NCBI RefSeq assembly: GCF_042100115.1
Contig: NC_091280.1
Location: 372,001-436,000, forward strand
Source of the DNA: Alternaria dauci
Taxonomy: Eukaryota; Ascomycota; Dothideomycetes; Pleosporales; Pleosporaceae
Direction: 5' to 3'
Length of the DNA: 64,000 nucleotides
Below are positions 32,043 to 44,222 of the stretch, piece by piece (position 1 is the first letter of the stretch; every line of letters begins with the position of its first letter). The position numbers were made by a program, and so were the translations under genes. The notes below the pieces were generated by a model. The model had not been told where the DNA came from. It did not search any database and saw nothing but the letters and a program-made list of their open reading frames with translations.

Positions 32043-33929
32043 TTATGCGCCCGGAGGTCCTTGAGCTCCTTGACCACCCTGCTGTTGCTGAGCGATGGAC
32101 GCATACCACATTGCAAGGTAGTTCTGGTAGCCGCCATAGACAGCATATGGGTCAGCACCGCCGGCAGCACCGGCAGCTGCGGGTGCAGCCGCCTGAGGCT
32201 GCTGTGCGGGCGCGGCCGTCTGTCCGTATGAAGGTGTCTGCTGATGTGAGTATCCGTTGTCGTTGTTTCCATTGTCACGTCGTCGTGAATTGTTTTTCTC
32301 TCGCTATTTCGTGTTAGCAACCTGCAACCATCTATTGTAACAAACAAACTCACCACTTGTTCCACCTTCTCCCAGATGGCTCGCTTGGCATCCTCGATAG
32401 CTTGACGGGTTCCGACAAGGCCAATCTCGCGCTCAATGTCGGCGCCAGAAGCTTGAGACACGTTTATCTTACAACCAGTGTCAGATTGCATTGATTTGAT
32501 GGTTTCACCGCCTGTGAATCGTTAATATGTCAATCTCAACATGCCGAGATAGTGTTACCTTTGCCAATGATCATGCCAACAGCATCAGAAGGAACTTGGA
32601 TACTGTCGTTGATTTTGCCGGCTCCCGCGCCTCCGGCAGCACCTCCACCGTACGGATCGAAGTTGTCACGCCTATTGTTGAATTGCTGTGGCGCTGATTG
32701 CGCGGCGCCGCCGCCTTCCATTTGCTTAGTGTCACTGTCGACAATCTCCATGATGAGCTCCTTGGCATGGGCAGCAGCAGTAGGACTTCCGATGAGGTTC
32801 ACAGGTCGCAGACCATTCACGCTCTTGTTTTCACCCACAATATTGACGTGGCAGCCACTGCGCTCTTGCAGATCACGGATAGTCTCACCGCCACGACCGA
32901 TGATGAGACCAACAGTACGATCAGGCACCATGATTTGCGAAGATTGTTCACCCTCTCTGAGGGCGGGCTGTTGCTGACCAACCGACTTGGTAGCCGCAGC
33001 TCGTGCATTGCGACCAGTCTCACGAGCGGGATTGCCGCCATTCTCTTCGATAATACGGTTGATCTCGCGTTTAGCACTGATACGAGCACCTGGGTTACCG
33101 GTGATACGACATTCGCGCTGAGGTCCAGACTCGGGGCCGTTGATGAATTGAATGCGCGTCTGTGATTCTTGTTCAATGCGGCGGAGACTCTCACCTTGAC
33201 GCCCTATGACGAGGCCAACCAATGAAGAGTCAATGAGAATCACCTCAGAGTTGTCATTAGCAGGGGGCGAACGCGCTTGCCCGTACTGCTGCGCAGGAGA
33301 GAAGGTGTCACGCCTAGGAGGAGAGCGATCACGTTCACGTCCATAGGCACCCCGACGTTCATCACGGCGCTCATCGCGGTATGGATTGTAGCTTTCACGC
33401 ACGGGTTCCCGACGCGCGGGAGATCGCGACCGCGACCGCGAGCGTCGGTAGGGCTGGCGTCCGCTGAGTCGCGGGTCTTCTTGATAAGCTGGAGCTGTGT
33501 AAGTTTGCGCTGGGACGCCATAACCAGACCAAGGCTCAGCAATACCTGGACGCGCTTGTTCGTGTGCGAGGCCCTTTTGGGCCGCAAAGCCGCGTGCCTT
33601 TGCCAGCGCATCCTGGATGCTGACTGAGCCAGAGCTTACGGGCTTGATAGCGCTAAGATCAAGGCTGCCAGTGTGTGTGGGTGGGGGGAAGTTGTATCCG
33701 GGTATGGCTGGCGGAGTGGCAGTAGGCATTGCGCCAGGAAAGCCTGCAGGGAGTCCTTGGGGAGGGGGATGTTGCGCTTGGGCAGGCTGCTGGGGCGTCT
33801 GAGAGGGCGTAGTCGATGGGCGTCCGGCAGCTGGGAGATAAGTCAGTACAATAGTTGTGGTGTTGGTAAAAGTCTGCACAACATACCAAGCGCCGCCAGA
33901 ATGGCGTTGAGATCAGGAGGGGCGGCCAT
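32043..33929 (-). CDS. Triple-KH RNA/ssDNA-binding protein (FUBP/KSRP-like)
   Basis: Exons 33887-33929, 32559-33830, 32354-32511 and 32043-32303 give 577 residues. Three KH domains each carry the GXXG loop: KH1 about 208-276 (VIGRQGESLRRIE), KH2 about 311-378 (IIGRGGETIRDLQ) and KH3 about 424-492 (IIGKGGETIKSMQ, formed across intron 2). The N-terminal half has a Pro-rich part (25-70) and an Arg/Ser tract (RRSRSRSRSPARRE, about 143-156). The tail (about 495-577) is Gln/Ala/Gly/Tyr-rich with a YxMWY-like patch (YLAMWYASIAQQQ), recalling the Tyr-rich box of FUBP proteins. Likely a nuclear mRNA-processing or stability factor; target unknown. Intron 1 follows the Ala/Leu-rich N-terminus after 43 nt. 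Confidence 0.9.
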
Positions 33930-34381
33930 GGCGAGTGCGCAGGACCAGGTAATTAGTGTCAGGTATGAATTGGAACAAGAGTTTCGATGGGCGACAACAA
34001 GGGAAGTAAGCCGCGGTTGGGGTGAGTGCGCGGTTGTTGCGTGTCGTGTGGTGAGAGATCTCTGGCGCGGCGAAGAAAGAAGAGGAGTCGGGCGCAGCTT
34101 TCGTACGCACGGGCCCCTAGCGTGCTGTTAACCGAGCCGTGGCTGGTTCGGGCTTGCTTTCCACACCTTCCAAGGCTCCTACACAACACTGCTTGGAATC
34201 ACATGTCGGCGTGAATGTAAATTATTCGGATTGGCTATGTAATCTAATGCACACACACACACACACCCGCAGACCTGACAACGCCTTCAAGAAACATGAC
34301 CAAGAACGGTCAAAGAATCGACAGAGCACCATGTCGACTCCCTGAAATGCAGAATATGCAGAATGAAGACGGGTATAAAGT
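33930..34381. other. 452-bp tandem intergenic region
   Basis: Promoter of the KH gene and 3' flank of the GH76 gene, with a (CA)n run. No gene is seen. Confidence 0.6.
34250..34266. repeat. (CA)n microsatellite
   Basis: A short perfect dinucleotide run in the GH76 3' flank. Confidence 0.9.
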
Positions 34382-35783
34382 TTATGAAACCATCCACCAA
34401 GCGCCAACAAGAATAGACACAAGGACAAAGATGGTCAGGATACTAGCACCAGCCTTGTCGCCAGTGGTAACGGTGTCGAACTTGACAGGCGTGTCGGTCG
34501 ACGTGTCACCGGCGTCAGGGTTGCTCTTGGAGATGCCACCCTTTTCCGCAGTCGCAGGACCGCTGACTGTCGGGTACAGCAGTGCTTGCACAACTTCCAG
34601 AGCCGCCATCTGCTCGCCCACTCCAAAGCTGCCGTCGTTGACGCCGTTGGTGGTCCATTTGAGCCCACACGAAGTCTGGTTGGCACCTCCGGTGCACTGC
34701 TTAGCAGCTGCCTGAGCCGATGCCTTGATATAAGGGTCAATCTGCTCGCTGGTCCAAGGTGCAACGCTGGCTGTGTATGCCATGGAACGTGCAAGGTAGG
34801 CCTTGAACGAGCGCTGGTCCACATCGCACTTGCCGTTATTCTCACACGCGACTTCGGACATGATATTGTTCACGAAGAAAACGCCCACGCCGTCGACGAC
34901 ACCCTGGAGCCTGGTCTTCCACTTGTCGTTTTGTGTCACGTTCCACATGGCAGCAGCACCGGCCATGTGGATACCAGCATTGTATGTCCACTGGATGTGG
35001 TTGATGGTGGAGCAATTCTGTGTGTCATCGGTTCCGTCGTAGTAATGGTAGTCCTGGCTCATGAGTCCAATAGAGAGCTCCCAGTCCCAAGCCTTCTCGG
35101 CCCATTCAGCGTATGTGTCGTTGCCAAGGTATTTGTAGAGTCGCGAGGCAATGTTGAAGAAGCAGCCGTTGGAAATGGTGTTTTTGTAGTCGTATCCGTT
35201 GTTGAAGGTGTAAATCTGCCATCTCAATCCTCCACCGCAGGTGCTCGTGTCCCAGCGTTTGTATTGCGTGTTGAAGACGGCCTGTGCCAGAGAAAGCCAA
35301 GAAGGCTTGCCGTCGGGAAGATCAGGAAACTTGTTCTCTGCAGCGGCCATGGCGGCCATTCCCCAAAAAGCTTGGTCATCGTTTCCGAGTGTCTTGCTTT
35401 GGTTGGCAGGCATAAAAGCACTATTGTCTCCCATCTGGGCCTCTAGGGCTTGTGTAGTGATTTTGTTGAACTGATCATCTCCAGTGTAGTACCAATAATC
35501 AATGAGGGCGTTGAACATGGCACCACATTCCCACCAGTAGTATGGGTCTGGCAGATTGCCTGGTGTGTCGCCTACATTGTCGCCGGTGTAGTACGACCGC
35601 AGGTTTTCAGAAATCGACTTGGCGGCCTGTTTGATGGAGTCTGTAGAGGTTAATACATGTATTCGCCTGCGTCTGGCACTAGAGAGTCTCACCTGGCGAG
35701 GTGATGTCCAGTTCAATGGCGCCTACGCTTGTGAATAGTAGATTTGAGGCGCCAAGAGCACCGATAAAGGAGGTAAGCTTCAT
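34382..35783 (-). CDS. GPI-anchored GH76 alpha-1,6-mannanase/transglycosidase (Dcw1/Dfg5 family)
   Basis: Cell-wall enzyme thought to process the GPI glycan and cross-link GPI proteins to wall glucan. Exons 35693-35783 and 34382-35640 give 449 residues. The signal peptide is MKLTSFIGALGASNLLFTSVGA. The GH76 body includes DPYYWWECGAMFNALIDYW, the catalytic Asp pair in LGNDDQAFWGMA (118-119), CGGGLRWQ and YNAGIHMAGAAAMW. The C-terminus has a Ser/Thr/Asp-rich stretch (SNPDAGDTSTDTP) and a final hydrophobic helix (ILTIFVLVSILVGAWWMVS), consistent with GPI attachment. The first intron (35641-35692) follows SP-D at residue 30. Which Dfg5/Dcw1 paralogue it is cannot be told here. Confidence 0.93.
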
Positions 35784-37153
35784 GTTGTATATAGAGAAGG
35801 TTGGCTCGGCTCTAGGCGGTCGCAGCCAAGGTCCAGCGCCAGGCTTGGAGACACTCTGCGCGCGTCGCGAAAGGGAGTAGTCTTGGAGCGACCAAGCTTT
35901 GAGGCAAGAGAATTGTCTTGGCTCGAACGCGGGGGTATCGTAGAGAGCGTCGGTCTAGTTGGCGTAGTATGGAACGAGTGACGGGTTTCAGGGGCAGGCG
36001 CAGGGCACAACAGTCGGCGGCAAACGACAGGTGAATGGCGATTAAGAGGCAGTTCAGCGAGTGTGTTTGAAGAGAAGGAAAACGGGAAAGCGACACAGGA
36101 AACTGGCAGTGGAGCAAGCGTTCCGCGAACTCCTGAGCGGCGAATGGGTAGCAGACCCCGAGGTTCAAGACATTGGACACGCGTCTTGGCGGCGATCGGA
36201 CCCACTTGCCAGCTGCAAACGTCGCCTGGCCTACCTGACGCCTGGGGGCTGTCGTTGATAGGCTAGCGAGACAGGTACAATTAATCGACGGCAATGCACC
36301 ATTCTTCTGTTGCATAAGGCGTCTCGACCACGCAGACGCCCGTCACCTTTGCTCGTTGCGCGAGGGAGAAGAAGGCCTGCGGACGACCCGGCCGGGCAAC
36401 GACGGTGATGACGAATCTCTGCTGAAGGCGCGCAATCTACCTCTAGTGCCATGGACATCTTTGTTTAAAGCCGGACCGTCTCTCTTCGTGTCGTAACGTC
36501 GTAACAGGCGTATTGCCGTGTTGCCGCGCCCGCTGCGGAGTGGTAGACAATAAGATTGGCCTCGTAATAGCGAGGCTGAGGCAGAAAGGCGTCCCATGTT
36601 CATTTTGAAAGACAACGGCACGGAAACTGGCAGAGGGCGTGTTGTTATTATCTGCTCGAGGCGCTGTGCAGACGGACCGATGACGGATGGTGCGGTGCCT
36701 GCAGCGTCCTGGAAAGACATTCGTAATCGTGAGGCTGGTGTTGGTCACGTGCTGTGTGGCGCAGGGGCCTGCTAGATGGGGCCAGAAGCAGCCATGGCAG
36801 GCCGCATCAAGGTGAATAGAATGCCGTCACAGCCGTCAATAGACAACCGTTGCTACTGAGCTCGATCAACAAATAATCACTGCGACTTGAAGGCCATGAC
36901 AGATTAAAATTCCGCGTTGTTGCGCCAGGTTTCACGCAAACAGCAGTCTCATTGCTCAAACGGAGCTGACACATTGCGCGCTCGTTCGCCATCCGGGCTG
37001 AGCGGACTCTTGGTCTGGCTCTGGGCAACCACACCATCATCTCCATCCTCCACACACCACCCTCACCACCCACACCTACACATCACCACCACCCTCTGAC
37101 GCCTACCCAAGTCACGCGCTACGAGCACCATCCAGCACATTTCATCTCCAGCT
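35784..37153. other. 1.37-kb divergent intergenic region (GH76 / SNC)
   Basis: Holds both promoters. The SNC leader side (37020-37150) is C/A-rich. Only short overlapping ORFs occur. No gene is seen. Confidence 0.5.
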
Positions 37154-37837
37154 ATGGCAAGCCACGACGAGCGCCCATATGACCCCTACATCCCCAGCGG
37201 CGGCGCCGGCGGACAGCAGGGCGGCCAGGGCCAGAATGGCAACCACCGCACAGCTGCGCTCCAAGCGGTATGTTGTTAATTTTATTCACGTCAAGGTTGT
37301 GCGCTACGTCGTCTGTCGCATCCGCATCTTCATCCGGCAGCTGCGCTAGAGCTGCGGTGGCTGGCGGAGAGCTTGCGTCGATGATGCAAAGGCGACGAGA
37401 GCGCTTCTCAACCTCTCTCTGCCTCATCAATAGCTTTGCGCGCACATGCGAAAGGGCTTGCATGCGCAGAGTCGCAGCTTTTTTCGAAAAGCAGACGACA
37501 TGTGTGACCGAATATACTGACTCGCACTAGGAAATCGACAGCACCGTTGGCATCATGCGGGACAACATCAACAAGGTGTCTGAGCGCGGAGCCCGCCTCG
37601 ACTCACTGCAAGACAAGACGGACAACCTTGCCGTATCGGCCCAGGGCTTCCGAAGGGGCGCCAACCGCGTGCGCAAGCAGATGTGGTGGAAGGATATGAA
37701 GATGCGCATGTGCCTCATTGTGGGCATCATCATCCTGCTCATCGTCATTATTGTCCCTTCTGGTGAGTTTGTCGAGGAGCTTGTGCTGTTCTTCGTGTTG
37801 CTAACATAGGGCAGTTGTTGTCGGGGGAAAGAAGTAA
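37154..37837 (+). CDS. SNC1: Synaptobrevin-family v-SNARE (Snc1/2)
   Basis: R-SNARE of secretory and endocytic vesicles acting with plasma-membrane t-SNAREs. Exons 37154-37267, 37531-37762 and 37815-37837 give 122 residues. After a Gly/Gln-rich N-terminus, the SNARE helix starts at about residue 39; the ionic-layer Arg is R57 in [35 protein letters not shown] is the strongly conserved juxtamembrane part, and the single C-terminal membrane helix is [16 protein letters not shown], ending VVGGKK. Intron 1 is 263 nt, several times the local norm. Intron 2 lies within the end of the membrane anchor. Confidence 0.95.
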
Positions 37838-38687
37838 ACGACGCACACGAGATACCACGAACCATACACATTAATAATCGCGCGGATGGGGGAGGTTGTC
37901 AAGCCATTGGGGAAGGGGACGAATGGCTACGAGCTGCACCACGATCAACGACATGGGTCACTGTAGGATGTGTCTTGAGCGTTCCTGTCTTTCTTTGCAC
38001 TCCGACGGTCGTGCTGCAACCACGGAAAGCCCTTTTGCACGGAACGCCGCGCGCCTGTTACGATATATGACGAGAGCCCAGTTCCAAGCATGGTCGTCAG
38101 ACGAGCAAACGGAGTTATACACGGAGGGTTGCTGTTCTGTCTGTCTATAGTTGAATGCAATTGCACTTGCGCCTTGCCCTGGGAAGCCCTGACGTGAATG
38201 CATTAGTTCTCTTTGACTCGTCTTATCAGATCCTTTCTCGGGTGGAGTAACTACTGCAGCGGTCATGGGCCTAGTGTCGACCGTGCTGGCGGTGCGCGGT
38301 GGAGTGGTACGATTAACCTCGGAAAGGCCCGTTTGCGATGGATGACTGAAAATTTGACTCAACGGCGACCCGAATGCGCGCAGTCTACGAGGCATGGCAT
38401 GCATGAGTGCAAACTGAAAAGTCTGATCTGCAGCCTGCTATTCTCCATGCAGCCGTGGCCATGGCCGGTGGCGCTAGGATGGGTGGTATACCTTGTGCGT
38501 CTGGGGAAGCTGCGATAACGGCGCAGCGAATTTTGTTGCTTCGGCGTCATCGCATCAAAGCAGCTTAAGACGACGCTCTCAGGTCTCCCCCCCCTCGGCT
38601 GCACAGTTTAGTCACCGTTGATTTCGCTTTGGATCACAGTCGCCCAGGGCCCGAGTAGCACACTGCTTCTGGGGAGCGACACTCAGC
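37838..38687. other. 850-bp intergenic region upstream of ARG5,6
   Basis: SNC 3' flank and ARG5,6 promoter. No TATA box stands out and no gene is seen. Confidence 0.5.
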
Positions 38688-41424
38688 ATGCAGAGCATTG
38701 TACGCGCCGGCCGTGTGGCTGCGCGCTCCTCGCACCGCGCCCTCGCATCCTCGCAGACTCGGCGAGCCCTCGCCCGCGCCGCTGTTGCTACCACGACGCC
38801 CAGTCGCCTGTACACGACCGCGTCCAAGGATGGCAGGAACTCGTCCATCTACGCCGCCTTCCTCAACCTGCTGGCCAGCTCCAGCTCCCGCCGTGAAGTC
38901 GACCAGTACCTGGGCCAGTTCCGCTCCGTCTCGCCGCACCAGTTCGCCGTCGTCAAGGTCGGAGGCGCCATTCTGACCGACCACCTCGAGGAGCTATGCT
39001 TTGCCCTCCAGCAGCTGCACGCCATTGGCCTGTACCCCATCATTGTCCACGGCGCGGGCCCGCAGATGAACCAGCTGCTCTTGGATTCGGGCGTCGAGCC
39101 CGACTTCATTGACGGCATCCGCGTCACGGACAAGAAGACGCTGGGCATTGCACGCAAGCTGTTCCTCGAGGCAAACATGGATCTGGTCATGACACTCAAG
39201 AGGGACTGGGGCGTGCCTGCGCGGCCCATCACTGCTGGCGCTCTGCAGGCCGACTACCTGGACAAGGACAAGTGGAAGTACGTTGGCAACATCACAAACG
39301 TCAACAAGAGGCAGATTATGGATGCCCTCGAGAACAAGGAGCTGCCCATCCTGTGCTCCATGGGCGAGACGCTCGACGGCCAGATTCTCAACATCAACGC
39401 CGATGTAGCCGCCGCTGCTCTGGCCCGCGAGTTCCAGCCCCTCAAGGTCATCTACCTCTCCGAAAAGGGAGGCCTGTTCAATGCCGAGTCTAAGCTCATC
39501 CCCCACATCAACCTCGAGGGCGAGTACGACACCTACATGAAGCAGTCGTGGGTTAGGTACGGCACGAAGCTCAAGATTGTAGAGGCCAAGAAGCTCTTGG
39601 ACGGCCTCCCACGCACTTCGAGTGTGGCCATCACGCATCCCTCGAATCTTGGAAAGGAACTCTTCACCCACACCGGAAGCGGTACCCTTATCCGCAACGG
39701 CGGCAGCGTCAAGGAGACCAGCAAGTTTGAGGATCTCGACGTGTCTGCTTTGTCGCAGGCCATTATGAAGAGCCGCGCAGTCGAGGCCAGCGACGCCGTC
39801 AACAAGTACATCCAAAACCTCAAGAACCGGCCATTCGAGGTGTTCCACGACGATTCCATGGGCGTCGTCGCCGTCGTATACCCACCGACTGCCGAGGGCG
39901 AGTTTGCACAGCTCTCGCATTTCAGCATGACCAAGGATGCTTTCCTGAACAACCTCAACGACCTCGTCTTCCAGCGCATGAAGCAAAAGTACCCCAAGAT
40001 GTACTGGATCGTAGACGACCAATCACAAAACTACGTCAAGTGGCACCTCGAGAAGACGGATGGTTTCCTCCGCCGCGACAAGGAAGTCTTCTGCTGGTGG
40101 GGCGCGGCCGAGTCTTCGGAGATCTTTGGGCTGCTCGAGAACTACCAGAAGCAGGGCCGCAGCATGCTAAAGGACAGCCTGGATGCTCAGTTCAGGCGGG
40201 CGGCCGACTTTGTTGCCAGCTTGAAGCAGGGCCAGCAAACACGTGGCTACGCGACCATGGCCCGTCAATCTGCTAGGCCTCAACTGGGACAGAACAGGAC
40301 TATCCCTGCGTCGACACGAGGCTTCGCTACCACGGCATCACGCTCAATCGACACGACTAACCCCAACCCGCCATACGGCATCAAGCACAAGCACAGGGAC
40401 TACCCCGCCAAGGTTGCATTGATTGGTGCGCGAGGCTACACAGGACAAGCTCTCATTGAGCTGCTCAACAAGCACCCCAACATGGACCTGCGCCATGTAT
40501 CGTCACGTGAACTCGCCGGCAAGAAGCTCGAAGGCTACACCAAGCGCCAAATCACCTACGAGAACCTGTCCGCCGAGGATGTCAAGAAGATGGCCGAGAA
40601 CAGCGAGGTCGACTGCTGGGTCATGGCCCTTCCCAACGGCGTGTGCAAGCCTTTTGTTGATGCCATCAACGAGAGCGGCAAGGACACTGTCATTGTAGAT
40701 CTGAGCGCCGACTACCGTTTCGACGAGACTTGGACGTACGGTCTACCGGAGCTGATTGAGCGCTCCAAGATTTCTGACGCTACGCGCATCGCGAACCCGG
40801 GTTGCTATGCTACTGCTGCCCAGCTTGGCATTGCGCCTCTGCTTGATTTCATTGGCGGTCAGCCCACTGTCTTTGGTGTCTCGGGTTATTCTGGCGCGGG
40901 CACGAAGCCGAGCCCAAAGAACGATGTGAAGAACCTTGAGAACAACCTTATTCCGTACAGTTTGACGGACCACATCCACGAGAAGGAGATTTCGAAGCAG
41001 CTGGGTACTGAAGTTGCATTTATTCCTCATGTTGCTGTTTGGTTCCAGGGTATCCACGTAAGTCTAACCGCATACACCATCCAGGGTGATTCTGTTGAAG
41101 TATGACTACGTTACTAACATCCGACACCAGCACACCATCTCCATCCCTCTTAACCGCACAATGACATCCCGCGACATCCGCAACCTCTACCAAGACCGCT
41201 ACGCCGGCGAGAAGCTGGTCAAGATTGTCGGCGAGTCGCCGCTCGTCAAGAACATTTCTGGCAAGCACGGCGTGGAGATTGGTGGCTTTGCGGTCCACAG
41301 CTCGGGCAAGCGTGTCGTTGTTAATGCTACGATTGATAACCTGCTCAAGGGCGCTGCGACGCAGTGTCTGCAGAATATGAACTTGGCGCTGGGTTACGGT
41401 GAATATGAGGGTATTCCGTATTAG
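38688..41424 (+). CDS. ARG5,6: Bifunctional acetylglutamate kinase / N-acetyl-gamma-glutamyl-phosphate reductase
   Basis: Mitochondrial precursor carrying steps two and three of arginine synthesis. Exons 38688-41057 and 41131-41424 give 887 residues. The N-terminus (MQSIVRAGRVAARSSHRALASSQTRR) is a mitochondrial presequence. The kinase domain (about 85-345) has FAVVKVGGAIL and IIVHGAGPQMNQLL. A fungal NAT-like domain (about 365-515) follows. A linker (about 516-565) contains TRGYATMARQ and TRGFATTASR. The reductase domain (from about 573) has VALIGARGYTGQALIELL and the catalytic Cys706 in ANPGCYATAAQLG; the intron splits GIH|HTI near the catalytic His. The precursor is known to be cut into two enzymes, and the linker motifs fit the cut. 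No regulatory uORF was found. Confidence 0.97.
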
Positions 41425-41726
41425 GAGTATGTGTTTCTGCGAGGAGAGTGTGAGAGGGATGAAAGGGAAGCGGAATGGGGTTGAAGCATCATAGTTTCTT
41501 TTCAAAGAGGCAAAAAATTAAGAAGGGGGCTATTGGGCGCAACTAGTTCATTGTATTAGACAGGCTTCTTACTTGTCGTTGAACTTGTAGATATATCCAA
41601 TTGCAAATGTTCAAAACTGGGTCTGTTCACTATATATTTGTACATGTACATGTGGGTAATAGTGCAACAAAAAAGAGTATGTCCGCTACAACAACGAAAC
41701 GAACATCCAAGCTTCTACCTACCCAC
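41425..41726. other. Convergent 3' flanks (ARG5,6 and hydrolase)
   Basis: 302 bp between facing stop codons, A/T-rich. No gene. Confidence 0.6.
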
Positions 41727-43595
41727 CTACAGCGTAAAAAACTCAAGATACCCCTCATGCTCTCCCCCAATATACAAAACATGCTTCCCTCTATTCTCAT
41801 TCTCCGCCCCTTTCGCCCCAGGCAACGCCGGTAATCCCAATTCCTGCCCACTCACCTCCAACACAATCCGCTCCCCAGCCTCAAACACCATTCCCGCCGG
41901 CCACAACTGGACGCGCAATCTGACTACCTCACCCTTCTCTACTTTCTCCTCGCGCGCATGCGATAGCGTTTCCCATGTCTTTCCACCAAGCGCGTCGTCG
42001 ACATGTCGTTTGGACGCGCGGAGCATGCCGGACGGACCGAGGTACCGCCATATTCTGTTTTGTGTGCTTGGTTCGATGGCGGAGGGGGGTGTGTCGGGTG
42101 GGATGGGGATGTTGAGGTGGGAGAGGATGGTGCCCGAGGAGGGGTCTGCTTTGGAGATGTGGGTGTGGATGTCTAGATCATCGTGGGCTGGTGACGCGAT
42201 GTCGACGACGAGGGTGGAAGGTCCCGTCAGTATGGTTTTGTGAGGGAAGGTGTGGGTGAAGGATAGCTTGGTTGAGTGGTCGGTTTGCTGGTATTCTAGG
42301 GTTGTTTCTGCGAGGGGCTTGCTGGGGGTGAGGGTGTGGGTGGGAGTAAGATGTAATTTCTGTTTTGTGGTGGAGGGGAGGTGCCAGGGGAGGTCTGGGA
42401 ATTCTTGATCGAGTAGTGCTGGTTTGGTGAAGTTTAGGAGTGCCATTCGTACAGGTGGTGTTTGGGGCCATTCGTTGTCGAGGCCTTTGAGGTGGAAGTC
42501 GAAGAATCGGGCTAGATCGTTGGTACGGGGTTGGCTGTATAGATCGTACCATTCCTGTGAGGCGTGGAGAACGAGCCTAGCGGTTGGAAACACATGAGTC
42601 TTTACACACGCATGTAGACGAGAAGGAAAAGGGAGTAACGCACCATTTGTTCTTGTGTGGAATCTCCTCGAATGCTCGCAGAGAGCCGATGCCATGGATG
42701 GGTGAGGAATAGCTGGCTCCGATGTAGGCCGGTATCTTGATCTTCGCCATGTCCACACGCTTATCGCTGAGGTAGTACTTCAGCCCAGCCTCCGTATTCA
42801 ACATCGCAACATAGTCTTCCACTTTATTCCTTCCTGGAAGGATAGCAGCGATGGATTCGGAGAAGCCCGTATTAGGAATCCCTCCACGTACCGTCTCCTC
42901 GCGGACGGGATCTGACAAGCCCTCGAGCGGCGCAATACACGTCAAATGCAGTGGTTGCTCAGCAGCAATGAAGTACTGAGAGATCGCGAGCCACGAGTTT
43001 CCTGCCATTGCAATTTTGCCAGAGCACCAGGGTAACTTGGCCAGCTCTTCGATTGCGTCGTGGCCGTCTCGGCCTTCCTGTGTACCCCAGAAGTAGATGT
43101 TGCCTTCAGAGTTGTTCACGCCTCGCGGATCGATGTTGACGATTGCATAGCCACGGGGGACCCATTCTGCGGGGTCGAGTCTGTGATAGCCATCCGTGAG
43201 TACTACGTGTGCGCTCTTAACTGTCTTCGGTTCACCACTCACCCTTCAAAGTCCTCGTAGCCAGAGAGTTGAGTCTCTGGGATACCAGCTCGCAATGGCA
43301 TGGAGTGAATGTTGAGCACACCCGTTCCAGTCTTGCCATAGGGTCCCCACATGACAATCGCAGGAACCTTTTGATCGGTTTTGGGACGAAAGATATCGGC
43401 ATATATTTTGGTTCCATCTCTGAGAGTGAGGGCTTGGTCTTGATCGAAGATAGTCGCTGTTGTCAGTGGGCGGTAGGTAGGTTGTTTCCTGTGGCCGTCT
43501 GGAAGTTCGGTCGTCTTTGGATCCAGTGGAGGGATGTTGTGGCTAAAGGCATCACGGAATTTGATATCGACTGGGTTGGTCTTGGATAGAGTCAT
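41727..43595 (-). CDS. X-Pro dipeptidyl-peptidase/CocE-type alpha/beta hydrolase (peptidase S15)
   Basis: Exons 43243-43595, 42644-43180 and 41727-42576 give 579 residues. S15/CocE fold: the first strand region (LRDGTKIYADIFRP, VPAIVMWGPYGKTG) and YAIVNIDPRGVNNSEG fit the family. The nucleophile Ser180 is in MAGNSWLAISQYF, where bacterial members have GxSYxG. The C-terminal jelly-roll (DLDIHTHI...LRVQLWPAGMVFEAGERIVLEVSGQEL) is the PepX_C domain. No signal peptide, so probably cytoplasmic. True substrate (peptide, ester or amide) cannot be read. The 627-bp region before its start is shared with a divergently transcribed reductase gene. Confidence 0.88.
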
Positions 43596-44222
43596 AGTAG
43601 CGGAGCAACGATAGCAAGTGGTGAAGGCGTGGTAGTGACTTTTCGTGTCGAGCTTGGTTCGATGGTATACTGCCGAGTTCGACGTTCAGCGCGACCGCGC
43701 CACCGGTATTTGTGCGGGCCATCGTGAGAGTGCCGTCAACTGCCCAGTCCCAAGTTCCTTCGTTGTAGATACCGTTTCGAACACCCGAAGTGAGGGGGAA
43801 AGGAAGAACAAGACTCCGCGTCGGGTCGAGAAGCACTTAGAACAGAGTGTAGGTCTTCCGGCACGGTTGTTCGTCCGAACCCGTTGTTCGAATTTTCGTA
43901 CAACCATATTCGGCCGAGGAATTCGAACATCATCGCTCACCATTTACCAGCCTTCATGTTTAGTGGTTGAATGGTTGGAACGGTTCGGCCCGACAGCTCA
44001 AGGGCAAGGGTGCTCTTATGGTGTGCATACGTCGTTGGAACACGTGCTGCGGGGAGTGCAGGCTGACATATTGGTAACCCATCTCAAGTTCATATATTCC
44101 AAAGAGCAGCCACACGAGAATGCTCTTCCAGACATATCACTGCAACAGCTCATCGATATTTCTGTACTATACTCCTACCCACGTTCCTCGCGTCCGCAGA
44201 ACAAACAATATTACCTTATACC
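43596..44222. promoter_or_regulatory. Shared divergent promoter, S15 hydrolase / reductase
   Basis: 627 bp between two divergent starts. No clear TATA box or palindromic operator was seen, but a shared regulator is possible. Confidence 0.5.
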
